DNA from: Geobacter sp. UBA6169
GTDB taxonomy: Bacteria > Desulfobacterota > Desulfuromonadia > Geobacterales > Pseudopelobacteraceae
Reading direction: 5' to 3'
Assembly (NCBI GenBank): GCA_002422265.1
Contig: DIUB01000035.1
Span: 1-8,849 of the forward strand
Length of the DNA stretch: 8,849 nt
Shown here piece by piece: positions 1 to 6,516 of this stretch (position 1 is its first letter; each line of letters starts with the position of its first letter). The notes under the pieces are model-generated. The model did no database searches, had not been told where the DNA came from, and worked only from the letters and a program-made list of their open reading frames with translations. The position numbers and the translations under genes are program-made.

Positions 1-36
1 TCCTGCAAGAATATGGTTTTGGTCAGAACAGACATA

Positions 37-125
37 GCTTACAAACCGAAAAGGCAAAATCCGGGGAACCGGATGACGCAAAGCCACCTGCCCAGAACGG
101 GAAGAGGGGTTACCGAAGTAAAAGC
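37..125 (+). promoter_or_regulatory. GEMM-I cyclic-dinucleotide riboswitch aptamer
   Basis: The leader matches the class I c-di-GMP (GEMM-I) aptamer core: GGCAAA at 53-58, a 6-bp hairpin ATCCGG/CCGGAT (59-64 with 69-74) capped by a GNRA tetraloop GGAA (65-68), GACGCAAAGCC at 75-85, a short second hairpin (CCT 87-89 with AGG 105-107; CCC 91-93 with GGG 99-101), and GGGGTTACCGA at 106-116. Aligned by eye to the Vibrio cholerae Vc2 aptamer, G54 corresponds to G20, A81 to the intercalating A47 and C113 to C92, so the known ligand-contacting bases are present. As I recall the published Geobacter cyclic AMP-GMP variants, they usually have A at position 20; the G here favours c-di-GMP, but selectivity cannot be settled by reading. 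The flanks GCTTAC (37-42) and GTAAAAGC (118-125) may form an imperfect closing stem. The aptamer sits 106 bases before the kinase start and is followed by a terminator, as expected for transcriptional control of the operon. Confidence 0.93.
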
Positions 126-129
126 AAGT

Positions 130-144
130 ACTGCACGGTGCAGT
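130..144 (+). promoter_or_regulatory. Hairpin between aptamer and terminator
   Basis: ACTGCA (130-135) and TGCAGT (139-144) form a perfect 6-bp stem with a 3-base loop. The outer segments GCAA (124-127) and TTGC (149-152) can extend it. The extended form would take two bases from the terminator's 5' arm and two from the proposed aptamer closing stem. It may be part of the riboswitch expression platform; that role is inference. Confidence 0.55.
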
Positions 145-150
145 TCATTT

Positions 151-188
151 GCCCGCCTTTTCGCATGAGAAGGCGGGCTTTCGTTTTT
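151..188 (+). terminator. Riboswitch-linked intrinsic terminator
   Basis: GCCCGCCTT (151-159) pairs perfectly with AAGGCGGGC (170-178) around a 10-base loop. It is followed directly by TTTCGTTTTT (179-188). This is a textbook rho-independent terminator lying between the aptamer and the first gene, so it should set read-through into the kinase operon. Whether ligand turns the operon on or off is not evident from the sequence alone. Confidence 0.9.
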
Positions 189-230
189 CAGGTGCCGGTT
201 ACCGTTGGTTGCTGACAGGAGGATCAGACC

Positions 231-1616
231 ATGACACATGAACAGATTCTGGCAGTACGGCTGCGCTTGATCGAATTCTCGTTCCGGCACTCACTGAGAG
301 AACTCCTGCGCGAGACACTGGATGAAGCAGAAACCCTTACCGGAAGCTGTATCGGTTTCTATCACTTCCTTGACCGTGACCAGCAGATGCTTACCCTGCA
401 GGCCTGGTCAACCCGCACCTCTGCCGAGTTCTGCAAGGCTGAAGGTGCCGGCAGCCATTATCCGGTTTCGCACGCCGGGGTATGGGTAGACTGTATCGCG
501 CAACGTTGCCCGGTTATCCACAATGACTACGCATCGCTTCCCCACCGCAAAGGCATGCCGGAGGGGCATGCGGAGGTCATACGCGAACTGGTTGTGCCGG
601 TGCTGCGCAACGGAAGGATTGTTGCAATTCTTGGCGTTGGTAACAAGCAGACCGACTACACACTGCATGATGTCGGGACGGTGAACCTCCTGGCAGACCT
701 GGCCTGGGATATTGCCGAACAGAAACGTGCTGAAGAGGCACTCCATGAGACCAATATCAGACTTGAGCAGGAGATTGCCGATCGCCAGAAGGCCGAGGAG
801 GAACTGACTGTAAAAAACCTGCAGCTGGCCCAATTTAACGAAACCCTGGCACATCGCATCAAGGAAGCTGTCTCCCAGATCCAGGCCAAAGACCAGCTCA
901 TGTTCCAGCAGCAGCGGCAGGCTGTCATGGGGGAACTGATCCAGAACATCACCCACCAGCTGAAGCAGCCGCTCAATGGGCTGGGCCTGCTCTTGCAGAA
1001 CATGGCGTTTGATATCCGTCAGGAAAGCGCTGATACCGCGCTCATGCTGAAAGATATTGACAGATCGCTGGATCTCATCTCGTTCCTCTCGCAGACCATC
1101 ACCGACTTCAGCTCATTTTTCAGAATGGGACATCAAAAATCCGCTTTTGACGTATACGCCGCTGCAGACCGGACCATACAGCTGATTGCCGCGCATCTGG
1201 AAAGCCGTAACGTTCAGGTCAGCTTTGATCCCGTTTCAGAACAGTACGTTGAGGGCTATCAGAATGAACTTTCCCAGGTGCTGCTTAATCTGGTGGGAAA
1301 CGCAGTCGATGTGTTTGCAGAACGCGCGATTCCTGATCCAGCGATCCGCATAGGAATCACCCGGCAAGATGACGAGGTTGTTATTACCGTGGCTGATAAC
1401 GGGGGCGGTATTTCACCGCTGCTGATTGATCAGATCTTTGACCCTCATTTCACCACCAAACCGGAAGACAAGGGTTCCGGCATCGGCCTGACCATGTCAA
1501 AGACCATCATCGAGCAGCATTTTGGAGGACAGATCCGGGTAGAGAACCGTAACGGCGGCGCTCTCTTTCTCATCGCAATCCCGGCGGCACGGGATCAACA
1601 GACAGAAGAGCGGTAA
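231..1616 (+). CDS. GAF-domain sensor histidine kinase
   Basis: A 461-residue cytoplasmic-type sensor kinase with no membrane segment. Residues about 20-165 are a GAF domain (YHFLDRD near 44-50, HYPVSHAGVW at 76-85, LVVPVLRNGRIVAILGVGNK at 120-139). Residues about 162-230 are charged and coiled-coil-like. The dimerisation/phosphotransfer region carries MGELIQNITHQLKQPLN, with H242 as the likely phosphorylated histidine. The ATPase domain has an N box (LLNLVGNAVDVF, N353 and N357), G1 box DNGGGI (D389), F box IFDPHFTTK (402-410) and G2 box GSGIGL (415-420), so it looks active. The ATG at 231 follows AGGAGG (217-222) with an 8-base spacer. It is the first gene behind the riboswitch. No output partner is fused; the receiver gene at the end of the operon is a candidate partner. 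The ligand of the GAF domain cannot be told from the sequence. Confidence 0.93.
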   Translation: MTHEQILAVRLRLIEFSFRHSLRELLRETLDEAETLTGSCIGFYHFLDRDQQMLTLQAWSTRTSAEFCKAEGAGSHYPVSHAGVWVDCIAQRCPVIHNDYASLPHRKGMPEGHAEVIRELVVPVLRNGRIVAILGVGNKQTDYTLHDVGTVNLLADLAWDIAEQKRAEEALHETNIRLEQEIADRQKAEEELTVKNLQLAQFNETLAHRIKEAVSQIQAKDQLMFQQQRQAVMGELIQNITHQLKQPLNGLGLLLQNMAFDIRQESADTALMLKDIDRSLDLISFLSQTITDFSSFFRMGHQKSAFDVYAAADRTIQLIAAHLESRNVQVSFDPVSEQYVEGYQNELSQVLLNLVGNAVDVFAERAIPDPAIRIGITRQDDEVVITVADNGGGISPLLIDQIFDPHFTTKPEDKGSGIGLTMSKTIIEQHFGGQIRVENRNGGALFLIAIPAARDQQTEER

Positions 1617-1627
1617 CGGGGCTTTCC

Positions 1628-2884
1628 ATGGAAAAGAATGCGCGATATTTCATCGGCCGGCAGCCGATTCTGAACCGGGAAAGCGAACTCGTTGGCTTTG
1701 AGCTGCTGTTCAGGGCGGCAGCCGATCACGAGAGCGCTCTCTTTGACAACCAGGGGCACGCCGCCGCTTCAGTTATCAGCACCATGCTTTCAACCTTTGG
1801 CTTTAAAGAACTGCTTGGCGGCAAAAATGGTTTCATCAACATCACAACGTCGATACTTGAGTCAGAAGTGCTTGAACTTTTACCTGTTGAGCTGTCAGTC
1901 CTTGAACTGCTTGAGACAATAGAACTCGACAACACCACTCTGATGCATTGCTGCGCTTTAAAAGCGTTAGGCTTCAAGATCGCGCTTGATGATCATCGGT
2001 ATGACCCCAGGCTGTTCGAGTTTTACAACCTTGTGGACATCATAAAGATTGACCTCCTCACCACAGACTCAACAGAGCTTCCACAGATTGTCGCTGCCCT
2101 CAAACAGTACCCGGCCAAGCTGCTGGCGGAACGCGTTGAGACCATGGAAGTTTTCAAGTCCTGCAGGGATCTTGGATTCGACTTGTTTCAAGGATATTTC
2201 TTTGAGCGACCGGCCGTTATCAGCCACAAACGCTTAGGCACTTCTGCCATTGCCCTGATGAAACTCCTGCAACAGCTCCATGAAGAAAACGACCTCGACA
2301 CCATTGAATCAATCTTTCAAGAAAATCCGGCATTAACCTACCAGCTGCTTCGGCTGGTTAATTCCGTCATGGTTGGACCACGCGATAAAATCAAGAGCAT
2401 CCGCCACGCCATCATGCTTCTCGGCATCATGCAGCTGCGTCGCTGGATTCAGCTATCACTCTATGTCGGCAATGGCGACCATGATGCAGATAATCCCTTG
2501 CTGGAAATGGCAGCTGTTCGCGGACGTCTGATGGAAGAACTGGCCGGATTGAACACAATGCAGCAGAGAAACGCAGCATCCGCTGAAGTTGCGTTCCTGA
2601 CCGGCATTCTTTCGCTGCTTGACGTACTCCATGAAACCACCATGGAACGTATCGTTGAAGAACTGAATCTCTCTGAAGAGCTTGGTAATGCACTCCTGAA
2701 GCATGAAGGCACACTTGGCCGGTTACTCTTGCTCGTCAAGAAGGTTGAGCACTCAGAATTCGGTGAGGTCCAGTGGCTCATTGACAGCCTCGCAATCAGC
2801 CGCGCCCAGCTGTTGCAGGCGCAATGCCATGCGTTTGACTGGCGCAGGTCTGTAACGGGAAAAAATAACCACAGCAGCTCGTGA
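1628..2884 (+). CDS. EAL-HDOD (YuxH-like) signalling protein
   Basis: A 418-residue protein with an N-terminal EAL-like domain (about 7-195) and a C-terminal HDOD domain (about 200-390; NPALTYQLLRLVNS and AIMLLGIMQLRRWI are typical). In the EAL part the residues matching the usual metal and c-di-GMP ligands are mostly kept: E25 (GFELLFR, where EAL would be), N71 (FINIT), E96 (LELLE), D121-D122, K140 (IKIDL), E168 and E171 (AERVET), Q188 (QGYFF). The loop that reads DDFGTG in active enzymes is DDHRYD here, so activity is doubtful; binding c-di-GMP or acting as a scaffold is also possible. HDOD domains occur in bacterial signalling and regulatory proteins and lack phosphohydrolase residues. The ATG at 1628 lies 11 bases after the kinase stop, and its ribosome binding site is weak (CGGGG near 1617), so translation may be coupled to the gene before it. 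Confidence 0.9.
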   Translation: MEKNARYFIGRQPILNRESELVGFELLFRAAADHESALFDNQGHAAASVISTMLSTFGFKELLGGKNGFINITTSILESEVLELLPVELSVLELLETIELDNTTLMHCCALKALGFKIALDDHRYDPRLFEFYNLVDIIKIDLLTTDSTELPQIVAALKQYPAKLLAERVETMEVFKSCRDLGFDLFQGYFFERPAVISHKRLGTSAIALMKLLQQLHEENDLDTIESIFQENPALTYQLLRLVNSVMVGPRDKIKSIRHAIMLLGIMQLRRWIQLSLYVGNGDHDADNPLLEMAAVRGRLMEELAGLNTMQQRNAASAEVAFLTGILSLLDVLHETTMERIVEELNLSEELGNALLKHEGTLGRLLLLVKKVEHSEFGEVQWLIDSLAISRAQLLQAQCHAFDWRRSVTGKNNHSSS

Positions 2885-2912
2885 TCTACTGTGACCCTCC
2901 TTAACCGGGGGA

Positions 2913-2918
2913 TAGGAG
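2913..2918 (+). promoter_or_regulatory. Ribosome binding site that sets the DUF342 start
   Basis: TAGGAG lies 5 bases before the ATG at 2924. An upstream in-frame GTG at 2891 has no comparable site, so 2924 is preferred. Confidence 0.75.
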
Positions 2919-2923
2919 CCGTT

Positions 2924-4399
2924 ATGTCAACACCGCAATCGCTACCGCCGCCGACACAAGATGAACGCATAGAATTTAAGCGTCTTGGCTACAGCCTTGT
3001 GCTGACGATTGCAGGAGATGGTCTTTCCTGCTCTGCAGCCTACACGCCGTCAGGCAACGGCGCCCCCCTTACCCTTACGGAATTCCAGACCTTTATGACC
3101 CAGGCAAAGATCAGGGAGGGAATCATTCAAGACGGCGTTGAAGCATTGCTCGCATCAGCAGCGCAAGGCACGCCAGTTACCTGCGTTATTGCTGCCGGTC
3201 TTGCCATGGTGCCTGGAACAGACGGCACCATCCGGTTTGCTGTCAGAGATGCACTGGACAATGAAAACAATCAAGAAGACACCACAGAGCCTGCCGGTGA
3301 TGGCCGGATGGATCTGCGCCGTGTGCAGCGTTTTCTGAATGTCGAGTCGGGTCAACTTGTAGGAACAATCCTTCAGCCGGGCGAAGGCACTGCCGGTAAA
3401 AACGTACGGGGTCAGCCCATTCCGGCACAACCCGGCACAGCTCTTGATGTTGAACTGGTTCGCAATATCAGGCTGGGTGATGATGGCGTTTCGCTCTATG
3501 CAGAAGCTGATGGCAGGCTCTGCTGGCAGGGCAAGGAACTATCTGTTGAAGATATCTACCTGATTAAGGGGGACATTGATTTCAAGGTGGGCAATGTGCT
3601 CTACAACGGATATCTCGATGTGAAGGGTGATATCCTTGACGGATTCAAGGTCCAGGCCTCAAAAGGAATCAAGGTGCAGGGAAATATCGGTGCATGCGAG
3701 ATTTCTTCCGGAGGTACCATCTCGTTCTGCGGCCTGAATGGGCAAGGCAAGGCAACCATTACCTGTGGCGGTACCGTTATTGCCAACTTTATCCATGACG
3801 CCCAGGTTGAGGCTGAAGGAGATGTGCTGGTTGAAACGGAGGCCCGCAACTGCTTCATACGCTCCAACGGGATGATCAAGGTGAACAAAGGGGTTCTTGC
3901 AGGCGGCGAATCAGTGGCCCTGGGCGGCATAGAGTCCAGCATTATCGGAACCATCTCATCCCTGCGGACACGACTTATTGCAGGAGTCAGCCATCAGGAT
4001 CTCACCGAGCTGAACCGGCTTTTCAATGAGCTCAAAGAGCTTGTTGCCCGATTCAACGCCCCTGGCAAACCGATGGATGCAAAGGAGTTCGGACGTATCA
4101 GGGCAGAGATAACTGCAAAGATTCAGGCTGTGCGAGAACGGAACCATCCTGCACAAAACACCAAGGTAAACTGCAAGAAACGTCTGCATGAAGGGGTCAG
4201 TCTGACCATCGGGCAGACCAGTGAAGATGTGCGTGAAGGACGTGACGGACCGTTCAGCATAATCGAGAACAGCCTTGAGGGAGGCTTGCGCTACCTTGGC
4301 CTGACAGACCTGACCGTCAAGGCCGAAGAGATCGAAGAGGCCTTCAGACAACAGCAACTCCTCTTGCAAAAATCCGGTTCTGAGGTACAAAAGTCATAG
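2924..4399 (+). CDS. DUF342 / FapA-family protein
   Basis: A 491-residue protein of the DUF342 family (flagellar assembly protein A, FapA). A variable N-terminal part (1-120) is followed by the family segment starting at MDLRRVQRFLNVESGQ (129-144) and LQPGEGTAGKNVRGQPI. From about 223 to 345 come short beta-strand repeats of the GxVxVxGDI type (GNVLYNGYLDVKGDIL, IKVQGNIGACEI, TISFCGLNGQG, AQVEAEGDVLVE), which suggest a beta-helix. A charged helical section (about 360-410), probably coiled coil, and a conserved tail follow. FapA in Vibrio vulnificus has been linked to flagellar polar localisation and sugar phosphotransferase signalling, but the biochemical role of the family is poorly defined. 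No flagellar gene is in the window. The gap to the gene before is 39 bases and to the gene after 20 bases. The likeliest role here is a cytoplasmic partner in surface or motility signalling; this is inference. Confidence 0.85.
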   Translation: MSTPQSLPPPTQDERIEFKRLGYSLVLTIAGDGLSCSAAYTPSGNGAPLTLTEFQTFMTQAKIREGIIQDGVEALLASAAQGTPVTCVIAAGLAMVPGTDGTIRFAVRDALDNENNQEDTTEPAGDGRMDLRRVQRFLNVESGQLVGTILQPGEGTAGKNVRGQPIPAQPGTALDVELVRNIRLGDDGVSLYAEADGRLCWQGKELSVEDIYLIKGDIDFKVGNVLYNGYLDVKGDILDGFKVQASKGIKVQGNIGACEISSGGTISFCGLNGQGKATITCGGTVIANFIHDAQVEAEGDVLVETEARNCFIRSNGMIKVNKGVLAGGESVALGGIESSIIGTISSLRTRLIAGVSHQDLTELNRLFNELKELVARFNAPGKPMDAKEFGRIRAEITAKIQAVRERNHPAQNTKVNCKKRLHEGVSLTIGQTSEDVREGRDGPFSIIENSLEGGLRYLGLTDLTVKAEEIEEAFRQQQLLLQKSGSEVQKS

Positions 4400-4419
4400 C
4401 CAACGCCAGCGAGGACACC

Positions 4420-4887
4420 ATGGAGCAGACCACCCCCTTATTCAGATGGATTGAGGCCTACCAGCTTGGTATTCAAGAGTTTGATGCCCACCATCAAAAA
4501 CTCGTGCAGCTCTTGAACAGCTCGTATGATGCCTTTCTGAACAACATGCATCCACACGGTCTGGCAACAATCCTGGATGAATTGTCAGACTACACACAGT
4601 ATCATTTTTCAGCAGAAGAGGCCTGGATGGCTGACCAGAATTATCCAAATCGTGCAGAACACCAGGTGCAACATGATTCGTTCAAGGCTAAACTTGCTGA
4701 GCTTCAACAGGCGCGACAAAAGGTGGACACGGCATTAAATGCTGAACTCTTTTCGTTTCTGGCAGATTGGCTGGCTGCCCACATCCTGGAGTCAGACGCT
4801 GCCTATGGAGCCTACACACGAGAAAATGCCAGCAGATGTAGCAATAATTCCAGTAGCACTGATCCATCAACCCAAAAAACGACTTGA
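4420..4887 (+). CDS. Bacteriohemerythrin
   Basis: A 155-residue single-domain hemerythrin. It has the full set of likely diiron ligands: H25 (DAHHQKLV), H62 and E66 (YHFSAEE), H81 and H85 (HQVQH), H121 and D126 (HILESD). W10 and the YQLGIQEFD segment are the usual family start. Proteins of this type bind O2 reversibly at a non-haem diiron site and are used for O2 storage, delivery or sensing, and many microaerophilic and anaerobic bacteria carry several. The core ends near residue 130; the last 25 residues are rich in Ser, Thr and Asn, look disordered and are not part of the fold. No output domain is fused. Its place between a FapA protein and a receiver suggests O2 or redox input to the module, which is inference. 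GAGGA before the ATG at 4420 supports the start. Confidence 0.93.
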   Translation: MEQTTPLFRWIEAYQLGIQEFDAHHQKLVQLLNSSYDAFLNNMHPHGLATILDELSDYTQYHFSAEEAWMADQNYPNRAEHQVQHDSFKAKLAELQQARQKVDTALNAELFSFLADWLAAHILESDAAYGAYTRENASRCSNNSSSTDPSTQKTT

Positions 4888-4890
4888 GGA
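4886..4890 (+). promoter_or_regulatory. Ribosome binding site that sets the receiver start
   Basis: GAGGA overlaps the hemerythrin stop codon (4885-4887) and lies 4 bases before the ATG at 4895. That start gives a standard receiver N terminus, so a longer frame reaching back into the hemerythrin gene is not used. Confidence 0.8.
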
Positions 4891-4894
4891 TACC

Positions 4895-5293
4895 ATGAGA
4901 GCACTTGTAGTTGATGATTGCATGCTTACGCGTGAAATGCTGGCAATGGCACTAGAGAAATATGCCTCTGTAGACCGTGCTGAAAATGGCGCCGATGCCG
5001 TCAGAATGGCCACTGAGGCCATGGATAGTGAAACCCCCTACAACTTGATCTGCATGGACCTGAATATGCCTGAAATGACCGGCCACGAGGCGTTGAGACT
5101 GATCCGCTATCAAGAGGAACACAAGGGGACAGCATTTCGATCCAAAGCTTTTATGATTACCTCCAGCAGCTCACCGGATGACATGATGGAAGCGCTGCTG
5201 TCCGGCGATTGTGACGATTACCTTACCAAGCCTGTCTTGCTCAAGACGTTCGCAGAATTGTTGAACAAACATGGATTTTGTGGCGCATCTTGA
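4895..5293 (+). CDS. Stand-alone receiver (CheY-like) response regulator
   Basis: A 132-residue single receiver domain with no output domain. The acidic pair D7-D8 (VVDDCMLTR), phosphoacceptor D55 (CMDLNMPEMTG), switch T89 (MITSSSS) and K112 (YLTKPV) are all present, so it should be phosphorylatable. Single receivers act by binding a partner or passing phosphate in a relay. The kinase that opens the operon is the nearest candidate donor. The family is close to the small receivers paired with hybrid or GAF kinases; motility control like CheY is possible but no switch-binding signature can be claimed. It begins 7 bases after the hemerythrin stop and is the last gene of the likely operon. Confidence 0.93.
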   Translation: MRALVVDDCMLTREMLAMALEKYASVDRAENGADAVRMATEAMDSETPYNLICMDLNMPEMTGHEALRLIRYQEEHKGTAFRSKAFMITSSSSPDDMMEALLSGDCDDYLTKPVLLKTFAELLNKHGFCGAS

Positions 5294-5297
5294 AATG

Positions 5298-5329
5298 ACT
5301 CGGTTTCTACAGACCGAGTGGCTGGTCTG
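5298..5329 (+). terminator. Hairpins after the receiver gene, possible weak terminator
   Basis: ACTCGGT (5298-5304) pairs with ACCGAGT (5313-5319). An alternative stem CAGACC (5310-5315) with GGTCTG (5324-5329) shares bases with the first, so the two exclude each other. No T-run follows, so this is at best a weak or factor-assisted terminator. The stronger hairpin at 5383-5403 may do the real work. Confidence 0.4.
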
Positions 5330-5370
5330 ACACATCAAACATGAAGGCACCAATTTCATAGACTGACAGC

Positions 5371-5510
5371 TCCCCCCTCCAACCTCCCCCCGCTGGGGGG
5401 AGGCTTTATTCTTTCCCGCAGGGGGGAGGCTTTATTCCTTCCCAGCGGAGGCAGGTTTTATTCCCTCCCCCAGCGGGGGATGGCCAGGGAGTGGGGTGTG
5501 GGGGTACTCT
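5371..5510. repeat. G/C-rich intergenic repeat block, three imperfect copies
   Basis: GGGGGGAGGCTTTATTC occurs exactly at 5395-5411 and 5421-5437, a 26-base step. A third, degenerate copy (GGAGGCAGGTTTTATTCC, about 5447-5464) follows. CCCTCCCCC-AGC-GGGGG closes the block at 5463-5479, then a G-rich stretch containing GGCCAGGG and GGGGTGTGGGGG runs to about 5504. The block fills most of the 260-base spacer between the receiver and HD-GYP genes. It resembles the element at 8761-8849 in its GGCCAGGG motif and short G/C stems, so both may belong to one REP-like family. Confidence 0.75.
5383..5411 (+). terminator. Strong G/C hairpin followed by T-rich tract
   Basis: CCTCCCCCC (5383-5391) pairs perfectly with GGGGGGAGG (5395-5403) around GCT and is followed by CTTTATTCTTT. 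It could end transcription of the five-gene operon. It is also the first unit of the repeat block, so terminator function is inferred from shape only. Confidence 0.5.
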
Positions 5511-5540
5511 CTGGCAAAGCAAAAAATATGGGACCGATAA

Positions 5541-5547
5541 GAAAGGA
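5541..5547 (+). promoter_or_regulatory. Ribosome binding site that sets the HD-GYP start
   Basis: GAAAGGA lies 6 bases before the ATG at 5554. The longer in-frame GTG start at 5491 falls in the repeat block and gives an unlikely N terminus. Confidence 0.75.
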
Positions 5548-5553
5548 TTTGCA

Positions 5554-6516
5554 ATGAGTAAGGATCGATTCTGGAGGGCGATTAGCGTTGATTGCATCAA
5601 TCCGGAACTGTTTCCCAAGGTATCGCTGTTTCTCAAAAGCGGCGGCAACTATGTGCTTTACAAAAGTCACGAACACAGCTTTACCGAGGCTGACCGTCGC
5701 CGCCTGGAACGGAGTTTTACCGAGTTTATCTATGTCAGAACCGGTGATATGCAGACCGTTAATGAGTATCTGGATGCCAGCCTGACTGATGTGCTTGCAC
5801 GGGAGGATCTGAGCAGCGAGGCAAAAGGCAATATCCTCTATCAGTCATCGGTCAACTGTGTGGTTGATATGTTTGAAGCGCCGGAAGTGGCGGCCAACCT
5901 GGGCCGTTCCCGCACCCTGATCAAGCATCTGCTGGCCTTTGTCGCATCAGACCCGAACGCACTGAAATCCCTTGGCGTCATAGCGGCAAACAATCTGTAC
6001 ATCTTCTCTCATAGTGTGCAGGTAACGGCACTTTGCCTGCTGTTCCATGAAAAGCATTTCAATCTGCCTCCGGATGAGCTGCTTGATGTGGGTATCGGAT
6101 CACTGCTCCATGACTACGGCATGACCTTCATCTCTTCTGAAGTGATGGACAAGCCGGATGCCCTTTCGAAGATTGAATACTACAAGGTGAAGCAGCATGC
6201 CCAGCTGGGTTATGAATTCATGGAGCGAACCGGCCAGTTCAGCACGATTGCCCTCAATGTCATCCGGCATCACCATGAACGCTATGACGGCAACGGGTAT
6301 CCCGGCGGGCTGAAAGGGGATGCCATCAGCCGCAGTGCCCAGGTTGCCGCCATCTGTGATGTCTTTTGCGCCTTGACCATGGATCGGGTTTACCGCAAGG
6401 CCTGTTCCCAAGCCGAGGCGCTGACGGCCATGGCGGAGGAGACCAGGCAAGGGGCTTTTAATCCCGAGTTTTTCACCATCTTTGCCGAGATCATCAAAGA
6501 GAGGATTGAGGCATGA
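5554..6516 (+). CDS. HD-GYP domain cyclic-dinucleotide phosphodiesterase-like protein
   Basis: A 320-residue cytoplasmic protein. Residues 1-130 form a region I cannot name (it has GGNYVLYKSHEHSFTEADRR near 30-49, like the short N-terminal domain found before many HD-GYP domains). The HD-GYP domain follows: H153 (FSHSVQV), H186-D187 (LLHDYG), H215 (KQHAQLGYEFM), HHHERYDGNGYPGGL at 239-253 and D269 (ICDVFCALT) followed by R278 and YR. The metal-binding residues are therefore complete. One departure stands out: the usual HDxGK motif reads HDYGM, with M190 for Lys, so activity or specificity could differ. HD-GYP enzymes cleave c-di-GMP, and some cleave cyclic AMP-GMP; which applies here cannot be read. 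It lies 260 bases after the receiver gene beyond likely terminators, so it probably has its own promoter. Confidence 0.92.
   Translation: MSKDRFWRAISVDCINPELFPKVSLFLKSGGNYVLYKSHEHSFTEADRRRLERSFTEFIYVRTGDMQTVNEYLDASLTDVLAREDLSSEAKGNILYQSSVNCVVDMFEAPEVAANLGRSRTLIKHLLAFVASDPNALKSLGVIAANNLYIFSHSVQVTALCLLFHEKHFNLPPDELLDVGIGSLLHDYGMTFISSEVMDKPDALSKIEYYKVKQHAQLGYEFMERTGQFSTIALNVIRHHHERYDGNGYPGGLKGDAISRSAQVAAICDVFCALTMDRVYRKACSQAEALTAMAEETRQGAFNPEFFTIFAEIIKERIEA

Noticed and set aside
12..17. TATGGT as a -10 promoter element for the riboswitch transcript
   Set aside because: The matching -35 would lie at or outside the window start, and the match is too weak to report alone.
408..956. 182-codon open frame on the - strand inside the kinase gene
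   Set aside because: It lies fully within the well-supported kinase and has no domain; it is a shadow of the coding frame.
4739..4894. Extension of the receiver gene upstream into the hemerythrin gene
   Set aside because: The extra 52 residues overlap the hemerythrin coding frame and are not receiver-like; the ATG at 4895 with GAGGA fits the family start.
5371..5510. CRISPR array
   Set aside because: Copies are only three, imperfect, and spaced without unique spacers of regular length; the units are G/C hairpins with T-rich tails.
5491..5553. GTG start for a longer HD-GYP protein
   Set aside because: It begins in the G-rich repeat and lacks a ribosome binding site; the ATG at 5554 has GAAAGGA at good spacing.
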